A stretch of 64,000 nucleotides of DNA. Origin: Gyrodactylus bullatarudis. Taxonomy: Eukaryota; Platyhelminthes; Monogenea; Gyrodactylidea; Gyrodactylidae. Numbering within the stretch: the stretch's first letter is position 1; the number at the start of each line of letters is the position of its first letter. Shown piece after piece: positions 10,777 through 21,929 of the stretch. The DNA is taken from the NCBI GenBank assembly GCA_012064415.1, contig SSNU01000120.1, forward strand, positions 14,362 through 78,361, read 5' to 3'. Made by a program: the position numbers and the translations under genes. The notes beneath the pieces were generated by a model. It was not told the origin of the DNA. It worked only from the letters and a program-made list of their open reading frames with translations, and ran no database searches.

Positions 10777-12312
10777 TCAAGTCCTAATGTGTCAAATCTT
10801 TTTCTTAATAGAGAATGAAATTTTCAATATAAGCAATGTCCCTTACAACAGTTTAAATAAAAATGTAAAATTTTATATTCTCTAGAGGTTACATTAGAAA
10901 ATATTAGTGCATTTTGACTTGTTGTTCCAAGTGTATCTTTAACCTAGGAACATCATCTTGAGGTCAGGAATGTACGTTCAGAATACTGTTCTATCTCTGC
11001 TACTTATACTAGAAATAAACGATTTTGAAATTCTCTATTTCTTAACGTACAATAATTTGAGGTCAGCGTTAAGATACGATTCAATCGATAATTATGATTC
11101 TGATTTTTATGATCAATGGAAAAAATATTTCCAGAAAAAAAGCTGAAAATGGCAAAAGTATCTTCATTGTGCTTTAGTTAAATATAATAATGCCTTTTCT
11201 GATAAAAGTTGGCTATGTCATTTGTCCGAGAATTGTAAATCCGGAAAAAATAACAAAGTAAAGAAGAAGAAATTCTAAATTATGTTTTACAGCCAAAATT
11301 GTGGACAAATTCATCGATAAACTTATTTCTAGAGGTCATAAAGGATAAAAAGATTGTTTTTCATGAAACTTAACTTCAAAGAGGTTGGCTTCAGTCTCAT
11401 GTACAAAACTAATTCATGTTGATATTCCATTTCTGGGGATTCCTTGCATATTATCTATCGTACTTTGATGGTTTTACAACAAAAATGAAAGATTCTTTCA
11501 AAGATTCTAGTTAGTCTTGTGACTGAGTAACAAGCTTTCCCAAACCATTCGTTTAGTCTTACACTATCAAGAGTAACAAGATTAGTAACGGTAAATTAGT
11601 AATTTTATTGATTTAAACTAAATATTTTCGTAATGAAATCGAATTATCGATTTTTCATAGATTTTTTTAGTGTAGAAAAATTGTTAACATTTTTTTTCAA
11701 AATCCAACCCATAGCCTACCTAGATTTTAATTTCATAAATTCTTTCCAAAATTGTGTTTTTGTTCAGCTTAGTTGAAATTTAATTTGAAAGTGAACAGTC
11801 CGAAATTTGTGATTGAATTTATCCATTAATTCATAAATCGTTTCAACCAATCATGGAATCTGGAAGTTTCGATACTAATGATTTTATGTAATAGTCTTAT
11901 TCTGCAATTTGAAGAGAATTTCGAGGTACAGGCGTAATTAAATCTGTCTTTTTTATGAACTAACAAAAATTTTAAAAATTAAATAAATTAAAAAATCAAT
12001 TTAAGACTTCAAATTATTCAAATTTGATATCTATCTAGCCCCTATTCACTTCTTATAAAGTTTATTTATAGATTCCTGAACATTCCCCAGAGATTCTCTT
12101 CTTTGAATTCCATTTTGAATTTCCGGAAAAGGGAGTAATCTAAAATTTAAGATTAGTGAAGCGTAAAGTTAATTTGGATCGGGCCAAAAATGAATATTGA
12201 ATGAAATGAATGAAAATCTTTTATTATTCTCTATAAAAATCTGAATGAAAAAGAAATTACTACAAAATTAAAACAAAAGGGGCAAATAAATAAGAATGAA
12301 GATTACAGACTA
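10777..12312. other. AT-rich intergenic stretch
   Basis: No supported coding region or shared repeat was seen; short open frames here have no family resemblance and biased AT codons. Confidence 0.45.
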
Positions 12313-12612
12313 CTAGTGTTTCTTCTTGGTTTTTTTCTTCTTTTTACCATCTGAACTGGATGACGAGGAACTGGAAGAGGAGGAACTTGACGACGAAGAG
12401 CTAGACGACGAGGAAGAGCTTTTCTTCTTTTCCCTCTTCTTAATTCTCTCCTTTTTAGTTCCGTCTGGGTTTTTTATGTCTTTAGTTATTTTATCAAGTT
12501 TACTATCGATTTTATCCATTGAGAAGCCAATGTCGCCATGGTTATCAGCTGATTTAGCATTTGATTCTTTCTTATCCAAATCCCTTATTAAATCCTTTGG
12601 TGCATGGGACAT
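12313..12612 (-). CDS. Small Lys/Ser-rich low-complexity protein
   Basis: An intronless 99-aa frame is taken from the second ATG (MSHAPKDLIRDLDKK). An upstream in-frame ATG at 12669 would add 19 residues. The N-terminal half is mixed and charged. The C-terminus is a basic block (KKERIKKREKKK), a run of about 23 serines, and a second Lys tail (DGKKKKKTKKKH). This is one of several unrelated-in-detail genes in the window with the same design of a Ser run between Lys blocks. Such proteins are usually nuclear or nucleolar and the Ser run could be heavily phosphorylated, which is general knowledge and not shown here. The long Ser tract in a single uninterrupted frame argues that it is maintained. 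Confidence 0.6.
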   Translation of the reverse strand: MSHAPKDLIRDLDKKESNAKSADNHGDIGFSMDKIDSKLDKITKDIKNPDGTKKERIKKREKKKSSSSSSSSSSSSSSSSSSSSSSSDGKKKKKTKKKH

Positions 12613-12669
12613 GTCTTCTATTCCAAGAGAAAGTGAAATTCCTTCCAACACGGAATAACCATTACACAT

Positions 12670-13238
12670 AAACAGATGAATAAATTTGCATCAGCCAATC
12701 AGAATGTGAGATTCACATTGACAGACAGGATTGGTTCAGATACAGAGACAGAATGCATTACTCTTTTTCTTTTAGCTGAAAAGTTCTACATAGTTTTGCA
12801 GAAAATATAAAAATACTTGGACTTGTTTCAAACTACAAAATGCATAATGAATCACCATTTTTGCCCATCTATGGGAAAAAATTTTATGATACTTTTATAA
12901 CTAAGTAGTTCAATAAAAAGTATCACTCTTTGGTGGGATTTCCTTTACCTTTCTAACTGATTTTACTATATTTTAGTTATTCAATAATTGCTTAGCTTTT
13001 TACAGTCCAATCGATTAAAGGATCAACTTCGATCTATTCAAACAAGAATTCATTTTTTTATTAACCTATTAGCACAAATGTACCAAAATTACCACGTTGA
13101 TTTCGAATCTGAAAACAGACTTTTCTAAATATACCAAAGGCTGAAATCGATACTTTTAAAACAATAGATGTCGTAAAGGCGAAATCTACAGTGAAGCGCT
13201 TTTGAGAGTGTTAAATCGAATAAAAAAGAGAAATAAAG
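12670..13238. other. Intergenic stretch
   Basis: The 5' flank of the Lys/Ser-rich gene contains an ATTGG box (about 12690) and an AT-rich segment. Nothing else was identified. Confidence 0.4.
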
Positions 13239-13977
13239 CTAATTAATATGAAGATGGGAATTTATGCTTTTTACAAAATTATGAATTTTTCATCAAGAAA
13301 TTGAATTTGAACAAGATTTTTTGGAATCTTGTTCGTAGGTTCCACTTTCAGGATCAGAAGAAAAAAAATTTGAAAAAAAAAATTTAGGAAAGTTATGGCA
13401 TATTTCAAATCTAGCGGTGGCGCCGAATTCCCATTTTTTTGAACTTTGAGTTGATAATTTTTGTTGATTTAAAAAAGGGGAGAGTGACCAAAAGTTGATT
13501 TTTAAGGTCACGCTTAGTCAAAGAAATCAAATATGCTGATTCAGATTTTGAGAATCCGCCCATCTTCGTGTGAAAATCGAATTTTGATTTTTTGAACATT
13601 TTCACTACTTGAAAATCGATGAAATTTTAATGATTCAAGATGCCTGGAGATTGCCGAGTCCATTGAAATTTTCATGGTCATAATCGGTTTCTTTGACTAA
13701 TCGGGATCTTAAAAATCAACTTTTGATTACTCTCCCCTTTTTTAAATCAACAAAAATTATCAACTCAAAGTTCAAAAAAAATGGGAATTCGGCGCCACCG
13801 CTAGATTTGAAATATGCCATAACTTTCCTAAATTTTTTTCTTTCAAATTTTTTTTCTTCTGATCCTGAAAGTGGAACCTACGAACAAGATTCCAAAAAAT
13901 CTTGATCAAATTCGATTTCTTGATGAAAAAATTCATAATTTTGTAAAAAGCATAAATTCCCATCTTCATATTAATTA
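13239..13977. repeat. Full palindromic foldback element, type B
   Basis: An almost perfect inverted repeat of about 739 bp. Arms 13240-13525 and 13695-13977 match nearly base for base; the ends read 'taattaatatgaagatgggaat' inwards on both sides. A loop of about 170 bp remains. Apparent open frames inside are accidental and read through both arms. The lack of any transposase and the repeated termini elsewhere mark it as a non-autonomous foldback/MITE element. Confidence 0.9.
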
Positions 13978-15959
13978 GGTGTATATTGCAGAAATCGGTT
14001 GGTAATTGGCACAGACTGTACCGTACAGTACTAGGGATAGTCGACCTGAAAAAAATTCTGAAGCTGTTATATTTTTGGATACCTCATGTTTTTATGAACA
14101 ATAGTCACCTCATGGGAAAAATCAATAATTTTTTGAGTCATTGATGTTTCGATGAATTCGTGGCCCGGTTGGAATAACGTTTAGTTCTCTTTAATTATAC
14201 CATTCGAGATCAAATCTTTTTTTAATTTTTTGAAATTTAATTAAGATTTGCCCCGATTTAATTTAACCCTAGAACGACATTTGAGGGTCTTTAACGCCCC
14301 CATTTGTATTAAAACTCCCATATGGTTAATTCCGTATTAACCCCCTCGACTATTTTGAGGATTTCTACCTTTGTTCTCAGATAGTTCTGAGAATAGACTT
14401 TAACATATTTAGAATCCTCTGTATTTGCTTAATACTGTAATCTGTTCGAGAATCGTAATGTTGATATTTTTAAAAATTGTGCTGTACTCTACCTAGTACT
14501 TACTTTAATTGATTTCGAATTAGTGGATCGTGCGATATTTTGAGATTTTCTACCTTGTTTCTCATACAATCTCACGTAAATATTTTAGTATTTAAGAAAT
14601 TCTCTGATTCTTTTTATTACTGTATTTGATATCTTCAGTGAAATCAACTTCACAAGAAATAATCATGAATACACTCAGTGAATGATGGATTCTTTTGTCC
14701 AAAATTCATCTTCATTACTCAATGTTTCTATAGATAAAGAATGGAACAAAAAAAGAAAATATTCATAAAAGTCTATGATTTAATATCAAAATTGATGTAA
14801 TCTAAGCCACGCCTGTGACACATGAACAAAGTATTTTGTATTCTGATGAGCAAGATTAGCTCGTTTATAATTAATATTTACATTTAAAGAGTAAAAATGT
14901 ATACTTTTTAACTGTTACTTTAGTTTAAACTTGATATTTGTACAGGATAAATATGCAATTTGATAATCCAACTCCATGGGTCACAGTGTACTGTACCTTG
15001 CAGAGAAAATACTTTATATTTCTACAATGATGTTTTACACATAAATTCAATATTCGCTTTGGTCATTTTTGTATTCTTAAAAATTATTTAATTTCTTAAT
15101 TTTTATCTCACCAAAATTTCCCATTTCCCTAGCAATCTTTTTGTTTATATATTGTTGCAATCATTTATGTGATAAAAATATGCGACACGTATCCTTAAAA
15201 ACCGACGAATAACTAATGCCCCCTCCCGTAACTACTTATAAGTAATAATGAATTTTTGCTTTAATTTTCCTAAAAACCTAGCTTTAGTTCCATGCCATAA
15301 ATTTTATGGCCAGGCATTTCGAGATTACAAGGGTTGAATTTCTAAAATCTTTACCTATATTAACTAAAGATTTCTCCAGCATCTAATCGAAATTTGAAGT
15401 AATGTTAAATAACATGAATTACACAAGCAATTGCAAAGAAGTAGAAATTCATGAATGGATTTCAAGATGCGAAATTAACTATCAGAGAGATACGTAAGGA
15501 AATGATAAATTATCTTATATATGTTACACCATATCATCATCTAATTATTATGCATGCTAGTTATCGATTAATCTGGATCCCATCTTTTTAAACCTGATTC
15601 ATTTCTCATTCATGCTTCAAATTATGTACATTATAACTTATAAGTAGGGCAGTAACTTTGCTAATTTTGGTGTTTTGGATATGATGGATAGAATTTTAAT
15701 ACGAATTAGCCACTATAAGTTTTTCTCTTCTAAGCGAGATAATTTTGCTAATTTTTTGCTATTAAGATATGCTATGTCCATTTATTGGTAATCCTTTTCC
15801 GCAAGCCTGCGATAGATAATGCTTAGACTTAAACTTCCTCAAAATACTAACATTTTTGCTAATTTTTCTGAGAAATATGCCCTCTGAGTTATTGCCCTAT
15901 AAGTTATAAGATACCTTTATTTTCTTATTGGTATTGTTAAAAAAAATATTTACAATGAA
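13978..15959. other. Repeat remnants, no gene
   Basis: Contains a piggyBac-like terminus at 14263: TTAA followed by CCCTAGAACGACATTTGAGGG, then a C-run. The rest is AT-rich with no supported coding sequence. The short motif 'acttataagta' occurs in both orientations near 15230 and 15640. Confidence 0.5.
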
Positions 15960-16215
15960 CGTCAAAAATTACAGGATGCATCTGGAAAGCCAAATGAGGA
16001 AGAATATAAGACTAAAATGGTGAAGATCAAATCAAAATTTGTTTCCAAGACTCCCCAATTTAGCCCGTTATATATATTGAGTAAACCAGCTTTTTCAACA
16101 CCAATTGAGAGGATATTTAGTAAAGCAAGACATTTAGTAACAGACTTTTGAACGAACCTTTCATCGGAATATGTTAAGATGATAATATTTGATAGTTTTA
16201 CTAGAAATAAACGGT
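15960..16215 (+). pseudogene. hAT transposase dimerisation-domain fragment
   Basis: A plus-strand frame reads FSPLYILSKPAFSTPIERIF, then SKARHLVTDF, a TGA stop, then TNLSSEYVKMIIFDSFTRN. The P--S-P-ER-FS-A-----D-R--LS-E-V--L-F pattern is the C-terminal hAT family dimerisation region. Exactly where the family has an Arg codon there is a TGA. The rest of the transposase is absent upstream, so this is a decayed 3' fragment. Confidence 0.7.
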
Positions 16216-16261
16216 TCGTGTTCGGTTTAGGAAAACTTCTATTTTTATTAAATATAAATCA

Positions 16262-16310
16262 TGTTATTACTTACAAGTAGCTCCGGAGATTCATAACTAA
16301 TTAGAAAAAG
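16262..16310. repeat. Solitary Merlin-type terminal repeat
   Basis: The stretch 'attacttacaagtagct' with its flanks matches the terminal inverted repeats of the Merlin-like element at 54.1-55.8 kb. No partner end or coding part was found nearby. Confidence 0.55.
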
Positions 16311-16673
16311 TAAAAAGATGTTTTAATTTAAGATAATTTAATAGTGTTGGAAATAAGATTTTTTGTCCTCTCTTAATAAAGTGTTTTAATACTCTGCTGT
16401 CAAACTTAGAACGGACAAAATGGGCTTCGACAGTCGGCATCAATGACTGTTGATGACGTTTTCTCTTATGGTAGATAGGCTGAAAACATCTCGAACTAAA
16501 TTCCTCCAATCTACAACCACTGAGCTTGACATATAAGATACGATAAGAAATATTTATTGAAATCCATTTCAACAATATATAAATTAAATAAAATTTCTCG
16601 TCATATGATTCTTGATATTCTTCAGTTTACATTTGTTCTTCTTTGTTCTACGGAGCATTCATTTAAACCTAAT

Positions 16674-16830
16674 TGACATGAAGATGAGAATTTACTATTT
16701 TTACAAAAAACTCAATATTTTTCTCCAGATTCACATAAAATAATGATTTTTTGAATTCTAAAACGGAATGAGCTAATAAGATGAGGATATTCGAAAAAAA
16801 TCCGAAAAAAGTCGATTTCGATGATTCGAA
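16674..16830. repeat. Foldback superfamily, type C, left end
   Basis: Starts 'ttgacatgaagatgagaatt' and continues with 'gaattctaaaacggaatgag', matching the left terminus of the element at 27179-28521. Only this end is present. Confidence 0.6.
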
Positions 16831-17142
16831 GCAGTTGAGTGATCAACATTAAACGAAGAATTCGAATTCACCTACAGAAGTTCACTGGTATTCGTCATTA
16901 CTGTGGTGAATCGAATCATTTGAATTCATTACATCCGAATTAGGTAATTGCGAAAATTTTGATTGATAATAAAATAATTTATATTTGATTTGCTTCATTA
17001 AAAAAATCCGATAATTTATAGGAAGGAAATTATTTACATAGAATAATAACCTTTCTTTCTTTTCATCGATTAGGATTGAAAATTTTCTTCTTCTTTAACA
17101 TTTTTGGTGATTATTAAATTTATTTAGTATTTACAATTGTAG

Positions 17143-17655
17143 CACACTAAACTTCCTAGAAAATGTATTATCCGAAAAATAATCGATCGAAATATTTCTA
17201 CCTGATTACTCATGAGTACGACCATTAATTTTCAAAAATATTTTTAGAACCTCGTGTGTTCTGAAGCGCCAGAATGATTATTGTAAAAATTTTCGAGATT
17301 AACATGCCAGTTACAATTTACAAACTGATTCAATTGTCTCATGTGCGATATTTTAAAGATCACTCATCCAATTATGATTTTTTATTTTTTCAAGAAAACT
17401 AGATTAACATTTTTATTTATTTCTTATATCTTTCATTGAACATATTAATTACTCTATTTAATACAGATTATATTTCTAACAAAAAAATGAGGGAAAAGCT
17501 ATCTCTAATAATTATACACTAAACTTCCTATTATCTAGAAAATGTATTATCCGAAAAATAATCGATCGAAATATTTCTGCATGGTTACTCATGAGTACGA
17601 CCATTAATTTTCGAAAATATTTTTAGAACCTCGTGTGTTCTGAAGCGCCAAATAA
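17143..17655. repeat. Direct repeat pair (about 130 bp units)
   Basis: Units at about 17150-17275 and 17515-17655 are nearly identical. Both contain 'tattatccgaaaaataatcg' and 'cctcgtgtgttctgaagcgc', and they are separated by about 240 bp of unrelated sequence. They could be short LTRs or a local duplication. There are no TG...CA ends and no internal coding part, so the nature is open. Confidence 0.7.
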
Positions 17656-17704
17656 GGCTTGAACTTCACAATAAAATAATAAAAATTTGTATTTTAGCTA
17701 ATAT

Positions 17705-18078
17705 CACTATGCTCTTGCCTCTAAACCTTTTTCCATTAATCTAGCTCCATTAATAAGCGAAATATATTTTTTTCGTTCTACATCAATAAAAATAACTCCA
17801 TCAGATGCAAAATGAAAAGTTGTTTCACTTGCCTAAATTTTATGCATCAATATCATAATCGGTGAAAACTAGACGGGTTCAAAGTTGATATGATCGGGAT
17901 TTTCGTTTTCAAATGAAAATCGATAAAATTCCATTTTTAATCTGACTTTAGTTATGGACCCCCCCCCGTTTTTTCTTACCGATGACGTCATATCATGTAA
18001 GCTTTGCCGTGATGTACATTCGTAGTGATTAGTATTTACAAAGTTTTTAAAGAAAGTGTTCGAATTATTAATTATCAA
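17705..18078 (-). CDS. Possible two-exon gene of unknown function
   Basis: A minus-strand frame ends ...MEFYRFSFENENPDHINFEP at about 17885. A GT...AG interval of about 46 bp (about 17838-17883) then leads, in phase 0, into ASETTFHFASDGVIFIDVER, KKYISLINGARLMEKGLEAR and a stop at about 17705. The residue composition is balanced, unlike the AT-noise frames around it, and the join keeps the frame. The 5' part is unclear. It contains a G-run (GGGSITKV), and a GTAAGA just before the run may begin a further short intron. I do not recognise the family. It could be a gene fragment or a transposon-encoded protein. Confidence 0.4.
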
Positions 18079-18959
18079 ATGGAGTTTTTCAATAAATTTT
18101 CTTTACAAATTCTAAGATTATAATTCGATTTTCTAAAAATGTTTAAATAATTTATCCATTTCAATAAATTTATTCTTCTACTTTCTAGAGTTCTGATAGT
18201 TCAGAGCTTTGGGTCCAATGGACCCCAATTTGTAAAATATGTTAAATCAAGCATTTCCAGTGCAAGGGTTAAAAATAGGATTAGATTGAAATTATTTACG
18301 TAGAATTATTACAAGGTTATCTTTTTTTTATTTCTTTTTTGTGATACAGATTTTTTTGCATCATATAAAAGTCTCGCATGAGAGCCTCTTGTGTATCAGT
18401 CTTATATCATAAAGCAATAATAATACAAAAAGAATTTCTCATACCTTGAGATGGGAAAGTTGCTGAAGAAAGTTCCTAAAGTATATTGGATAAGGAAAAC
18501 TAATAATAAGCTATTTAAAATGAATAATTTATTACAATTAAAAAGCTTTATCAATCAATAAAGTGTTTCCAAATACTTGTAATTGTTCAAAGTAATGCAA
18601 TGCGGATCCCTAATCTGAACCCATGAGGAAGGTCAAGGAAGATAGACGTATATTTTAGTGGAAAACCTCATATTTCTCCGGTTCCCTTCAGACTATACAA
18701 TGAATGTAATGATATGAATGTAACAGTGTATTAATATGAGCCCTTCCATTGGTTGATTTCAGTTAAAGTTGGTTTACTCGATAGAAATAAGGGGATGGGT
18801 TGTATTGGGACTAAATTAAATAGTGTTGATCACTAAATTTTTACGGCTATTGTCTCTAACCTTCCTCATGGTTTCAGATACCAATAAAAATAATATTCTT
18901 GATGTAGTTTGACAATATTATCGTAAAAATAAAAGTTATGAATGATAATTTAGTCAACT
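18079..18959. other. Intergenic with an LTR-like fragment
   Basis: Holds a palindromic 'gggtccaatggacccc' at about 18210 and a copy (about 18840-18940) of the dispersed type F repeat: 'ctctaaccttcctcatgg', 'ttcttgatgtag', 'caatattatcg'. This is also found at 19900-20090, 21480-21560 and 24985-25150. No gene was seen. Confidence 0.45.
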
Positions 18960-19345
18960 TAACAAATATCAGCTATTAGCCAAAATCCAATTTTTTCGAA
19001 CTTTGAACTGGAATTTTTTTATTGATTTGAAGGTGGGAGGGTGATTAAAAGAGGTTTTGCAGGATCAAGATTAGACAAGGAAGCCGAATATTAGAATATT
19101 GCCGATAAATTTTCGAAAAATTCACCATTTTCGAGGGTTTTTGAGTTATAGAAATTTCATTGATTGTCAAGTAGGGAAAATGATAAAAAAATCGAAATTC
19201 AGCTCCCAAACGATACTGAGGTAATTCATCAGATCAGATTCAGTTGAAACGATTTTCTTGTCTTGATCTTGAAAAAACTCTTTTGATCACCCTCCAACTT
19301 TCAAATCAATAAAAAATTTTAGTTTAAAGTTCGAAAAAATGGATT
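18960..19345. repeat. Foldback superfamily, internal arms of type A
   Basis: Inverted arms 'attgatttgaaggtgggagg' and 'cctccaactttcaaatcaat' flank a central loop. The same arms are in the element at 53.7-54.05 kb. Outer termini are missing. Confidence 0.7.
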
Positions 19346-20225
19346 CAATAATGAACATACTATACCTTTTTGCAGTCCAATCTGGAAGAATTGAAATTAA
19401 TTGAAACTATTGTTAATGAAAAAGCATAGAATGCAAATTTAATTGGAAGGATAGAGAGATTACAAGGTAGGGAGGAAAAAAATATTTTTTAGGTGCATCT
19501 GTGATTTTGTAAAAAAATTTATGCTGATCTCAAATGTGGTTGAAATTTTTAATTCTATCGAGAAATAAAAAAGTTATAGCATAAATTAACAAAATAGTCT
19601 TTTCCTATAAGAAAATTAAAAGTAATTAACATAAATAAGTCACAGAGTTGGATAAAAGTGAAACTAACGAGAAGTCAACAGAAGTTGATAATCTAATTAT
19701 GACCCAAACTGTAATTACCGACAAGAAAAGCTGTGAAAAAATGAAGAGAAAACGACGTAGAGACAGTGGTCAGCAGAAAATTGATCATTTTATGAAAAGG
19801 CAGAAATAGATAATTAGTTGTGAGCAGAGTTTTTCACGTTGAAAACTCTTTACCCCTCCCTAGTGAGGCCTAAAAATACAATCACGAAATGGACTAATGG
19901 AAGCCAGTGAATATTTTGCATTGTAATAGTATTTAAATGTTACCGGGGTAGAGTCTGAAGAGACCCGGCGAAATATAACGTTTATCACTATAATATACGT
20001 CTGTCTTGTCTAACCTTCCTTATGAGTTTAGAACCAAACGAAAATATTCTTGATGAAGTTCGGCAATATTATCGTTCAAAAGTAATTAACATAAATAGCA
20101 TTTATTTTTTGGTATCATTAGAAAGAGCGCAAAATTCTGCGTCGAATGGTACCTCTTGCATCCGCAGATGATTTTGTTTAGCTGCTCTAGGTAAATTTTC
20201 ACTAAAAAAGTGTAAGACACTTATC
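19346..20225. other. Repeat remnants
   Basis: Includes a type F LTR-like fragment (19930-20085). It has 'ccggggtagagtctgaagag' and GAAATAT, and matches 24995-25150 in layout (TATAAATA-like box, 'agagtctgatgag', AATAAA-like motif). No coding region was supported. Confidence 0.45.
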
Positions 20226-20555
20226 AGATGTAAAATTATTATAGGAGTGAAATCTGTTCAAGAATGCATTGCACGTCATCTGGAAACGATATTACTTGTG
20301 GACAAGTCACACATCTTCCGTTAGAGACTCAGCGTGTATCTATAACTATACACTGATTATAGATTCTACATTGGTCGTAACATATCTAATTTATAAGCTA
20401 GTAAAGAAACATTCCAAACATGTATGGCAGGTATAAATTAGATACACGCTGAGTCTCTAACGGAAGATGTGTGACTTGTCCACAAGTAATATCGTTTCCA
20501 GATGACGTGCAATGCATTCTTGAACAGATTTCACTCCTATAATAATTTTACATCT
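20226..20555. repeat. Near-perfect 116-bp inverted repeat
   Basis: Arms 20226-20341 and 20440-20555 are perfect or nearly perfect reverse complements. They carry 'tcacacatcttccgttagag' and 'actcagcgtgtatct'. The loop is about 98 bp. Parts of the arm recur in the TA-flanked MITE family D at 21.1, 27.0 and 54.8 kb. Confidence 0.85.
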
Positions 20556-21400
20556 TTTAGTTCCAGTGTTTTGCACTCGAAATCTGAAAAACTGAGAATG
20601 TCAATACTCATCAGACCTATTATGAGGTCTATCGTCTATTGTAGAATCAATATTATTAACCAATAAGATTTCTTCTAAAAGTATTGTGGTCAAGACATAT
20701 TATTTGTACGACATAATTCTTAAAAATGCAAGAAAAGTTCAACGCTTCCCTCTCATTTTTTGTTAACAAAGTGAATTCTTCCAAAAATCCCGATGCTTGC
20801 CGAATCGACAAAAATCTGTACAAGGAAATGAAGAAATTTTGACAAGAAAAAGGGTCAACAATACAGAGAATTTATAGATCTATGTCAAAGACAGGAAAAT
20901 TTTTTTTAATTCTTGATGACGAACACAAAAGTTTAGGCCACGGTCGTTTGAAAAAAATGAGAGAAGTAATACGCAAACGGAATTATAATATTTCAAAGGA
21001 AGTACAAAAGTAATCCAAATTCTCATCGGTCAGTGTATATGTTACCGTTAATCTTGTTACTCTTGATAGTCTTAAGATTAAAACAAGATTGACGGTAACA
21101 TATACACTGATTATAGTTTCTACATTAGTCGTAACGGATACACACTGAGTCTTATCTCTAAAGGAAAGATGTGCGACTTCTCCGCATCCAATAAGAGATA
21201 CTAAAAGACTTGAGCACTTATCCCTTGTCACCAAAAAACACCCTATAACAGAAGTCCTTATCATGCAATCGATGCTAACAAGAGACTCCACGTTGTTCAT
21301 TAACTTTTTGCACACTACTTAGAAGTAGTCTGGAGTCGTTTTCAGTTTGTCTATTAAGGTTTCAATTGAGTACTATTCTCTACACCCCTAGAAGCATTAA
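20556..21400. repeat. Further family D fragments and a hairpin
   Basis: A 28-bp-armed hairpin lies at 21030-21057/21082-21110 ('tgtatatgttaccgtta' and its reverse complement). A family D MITE end lies at about 21190-21235 ('gacttgagcacttatccc', 'accaaaaaa'). No gene. Confidence 0.55.
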
Positions 21401-21694
21401 ACTATGAAACTGGACTAATATAATCAATTGAATTTTCACATAAATTGAAAAATTTTATATGTTTCCAATGAAGAACTCATTGTGAGGATTTAGAAGACAA
21501 GTGAGAATATTTAGTGATAATTAATTATATTTCACTTGATCTCATCAGACTCTTACACCGACTAGATATAGATAAAATGTTTAACAAAACCCTCTGATTG
21601 GTTCAGTCAGATTTGAGCACAATAAAGGGGAAGAAGGCATTAGTTGTTTGTTTGCAGAATCATTGTTTTCTGTTAACGTATCTATCGTTTGACT

Positions 21695-21880
21695 ATGACG
21701 TTGTTCGCTTGCTACCTGACTATGTTGTCTTCTGGCTTTTACTGGTCTATCTGGTAGAAAAAGAAAGGGGAGAGAAAGGTTTAGCATTTCTCATAAAAGT
21801 TACAGTGATTGTTATAGTAATCAGAATTATTATAGTAGTAACTCTGATAATATAATTCATCACTTGAAAGTATCTGTCGT
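21695..21880 (+). mobile_element. MITE family E copy
   Basis: Reverse complement of the interior of the MITE at 60385-60626. Shared blocks include 'gttgttcgcttgctacctga', 'aaaaagaaaggggagagaaa' and 'agttattactctt' reversed. A degenerate short copy is at 52655-52795. Confidence 0.7.
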
Positions 21881-21929
21881 TGGTTGCCCCCTTAGACTCT
21901 TACGCTTAGATTTCAAGTGCATATATTCA

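Noticed and set aside
13293..13969. Several 60-70 codon frames on both strands
   Set aside because: They all read through the arms of a non-coding palindrome and mirror one another.
17143..17655. CRISPR-like or tandem array
   Set aside because: Only two units of about 130 bp in a eukaryotic genome; no short spacers or cas genes.
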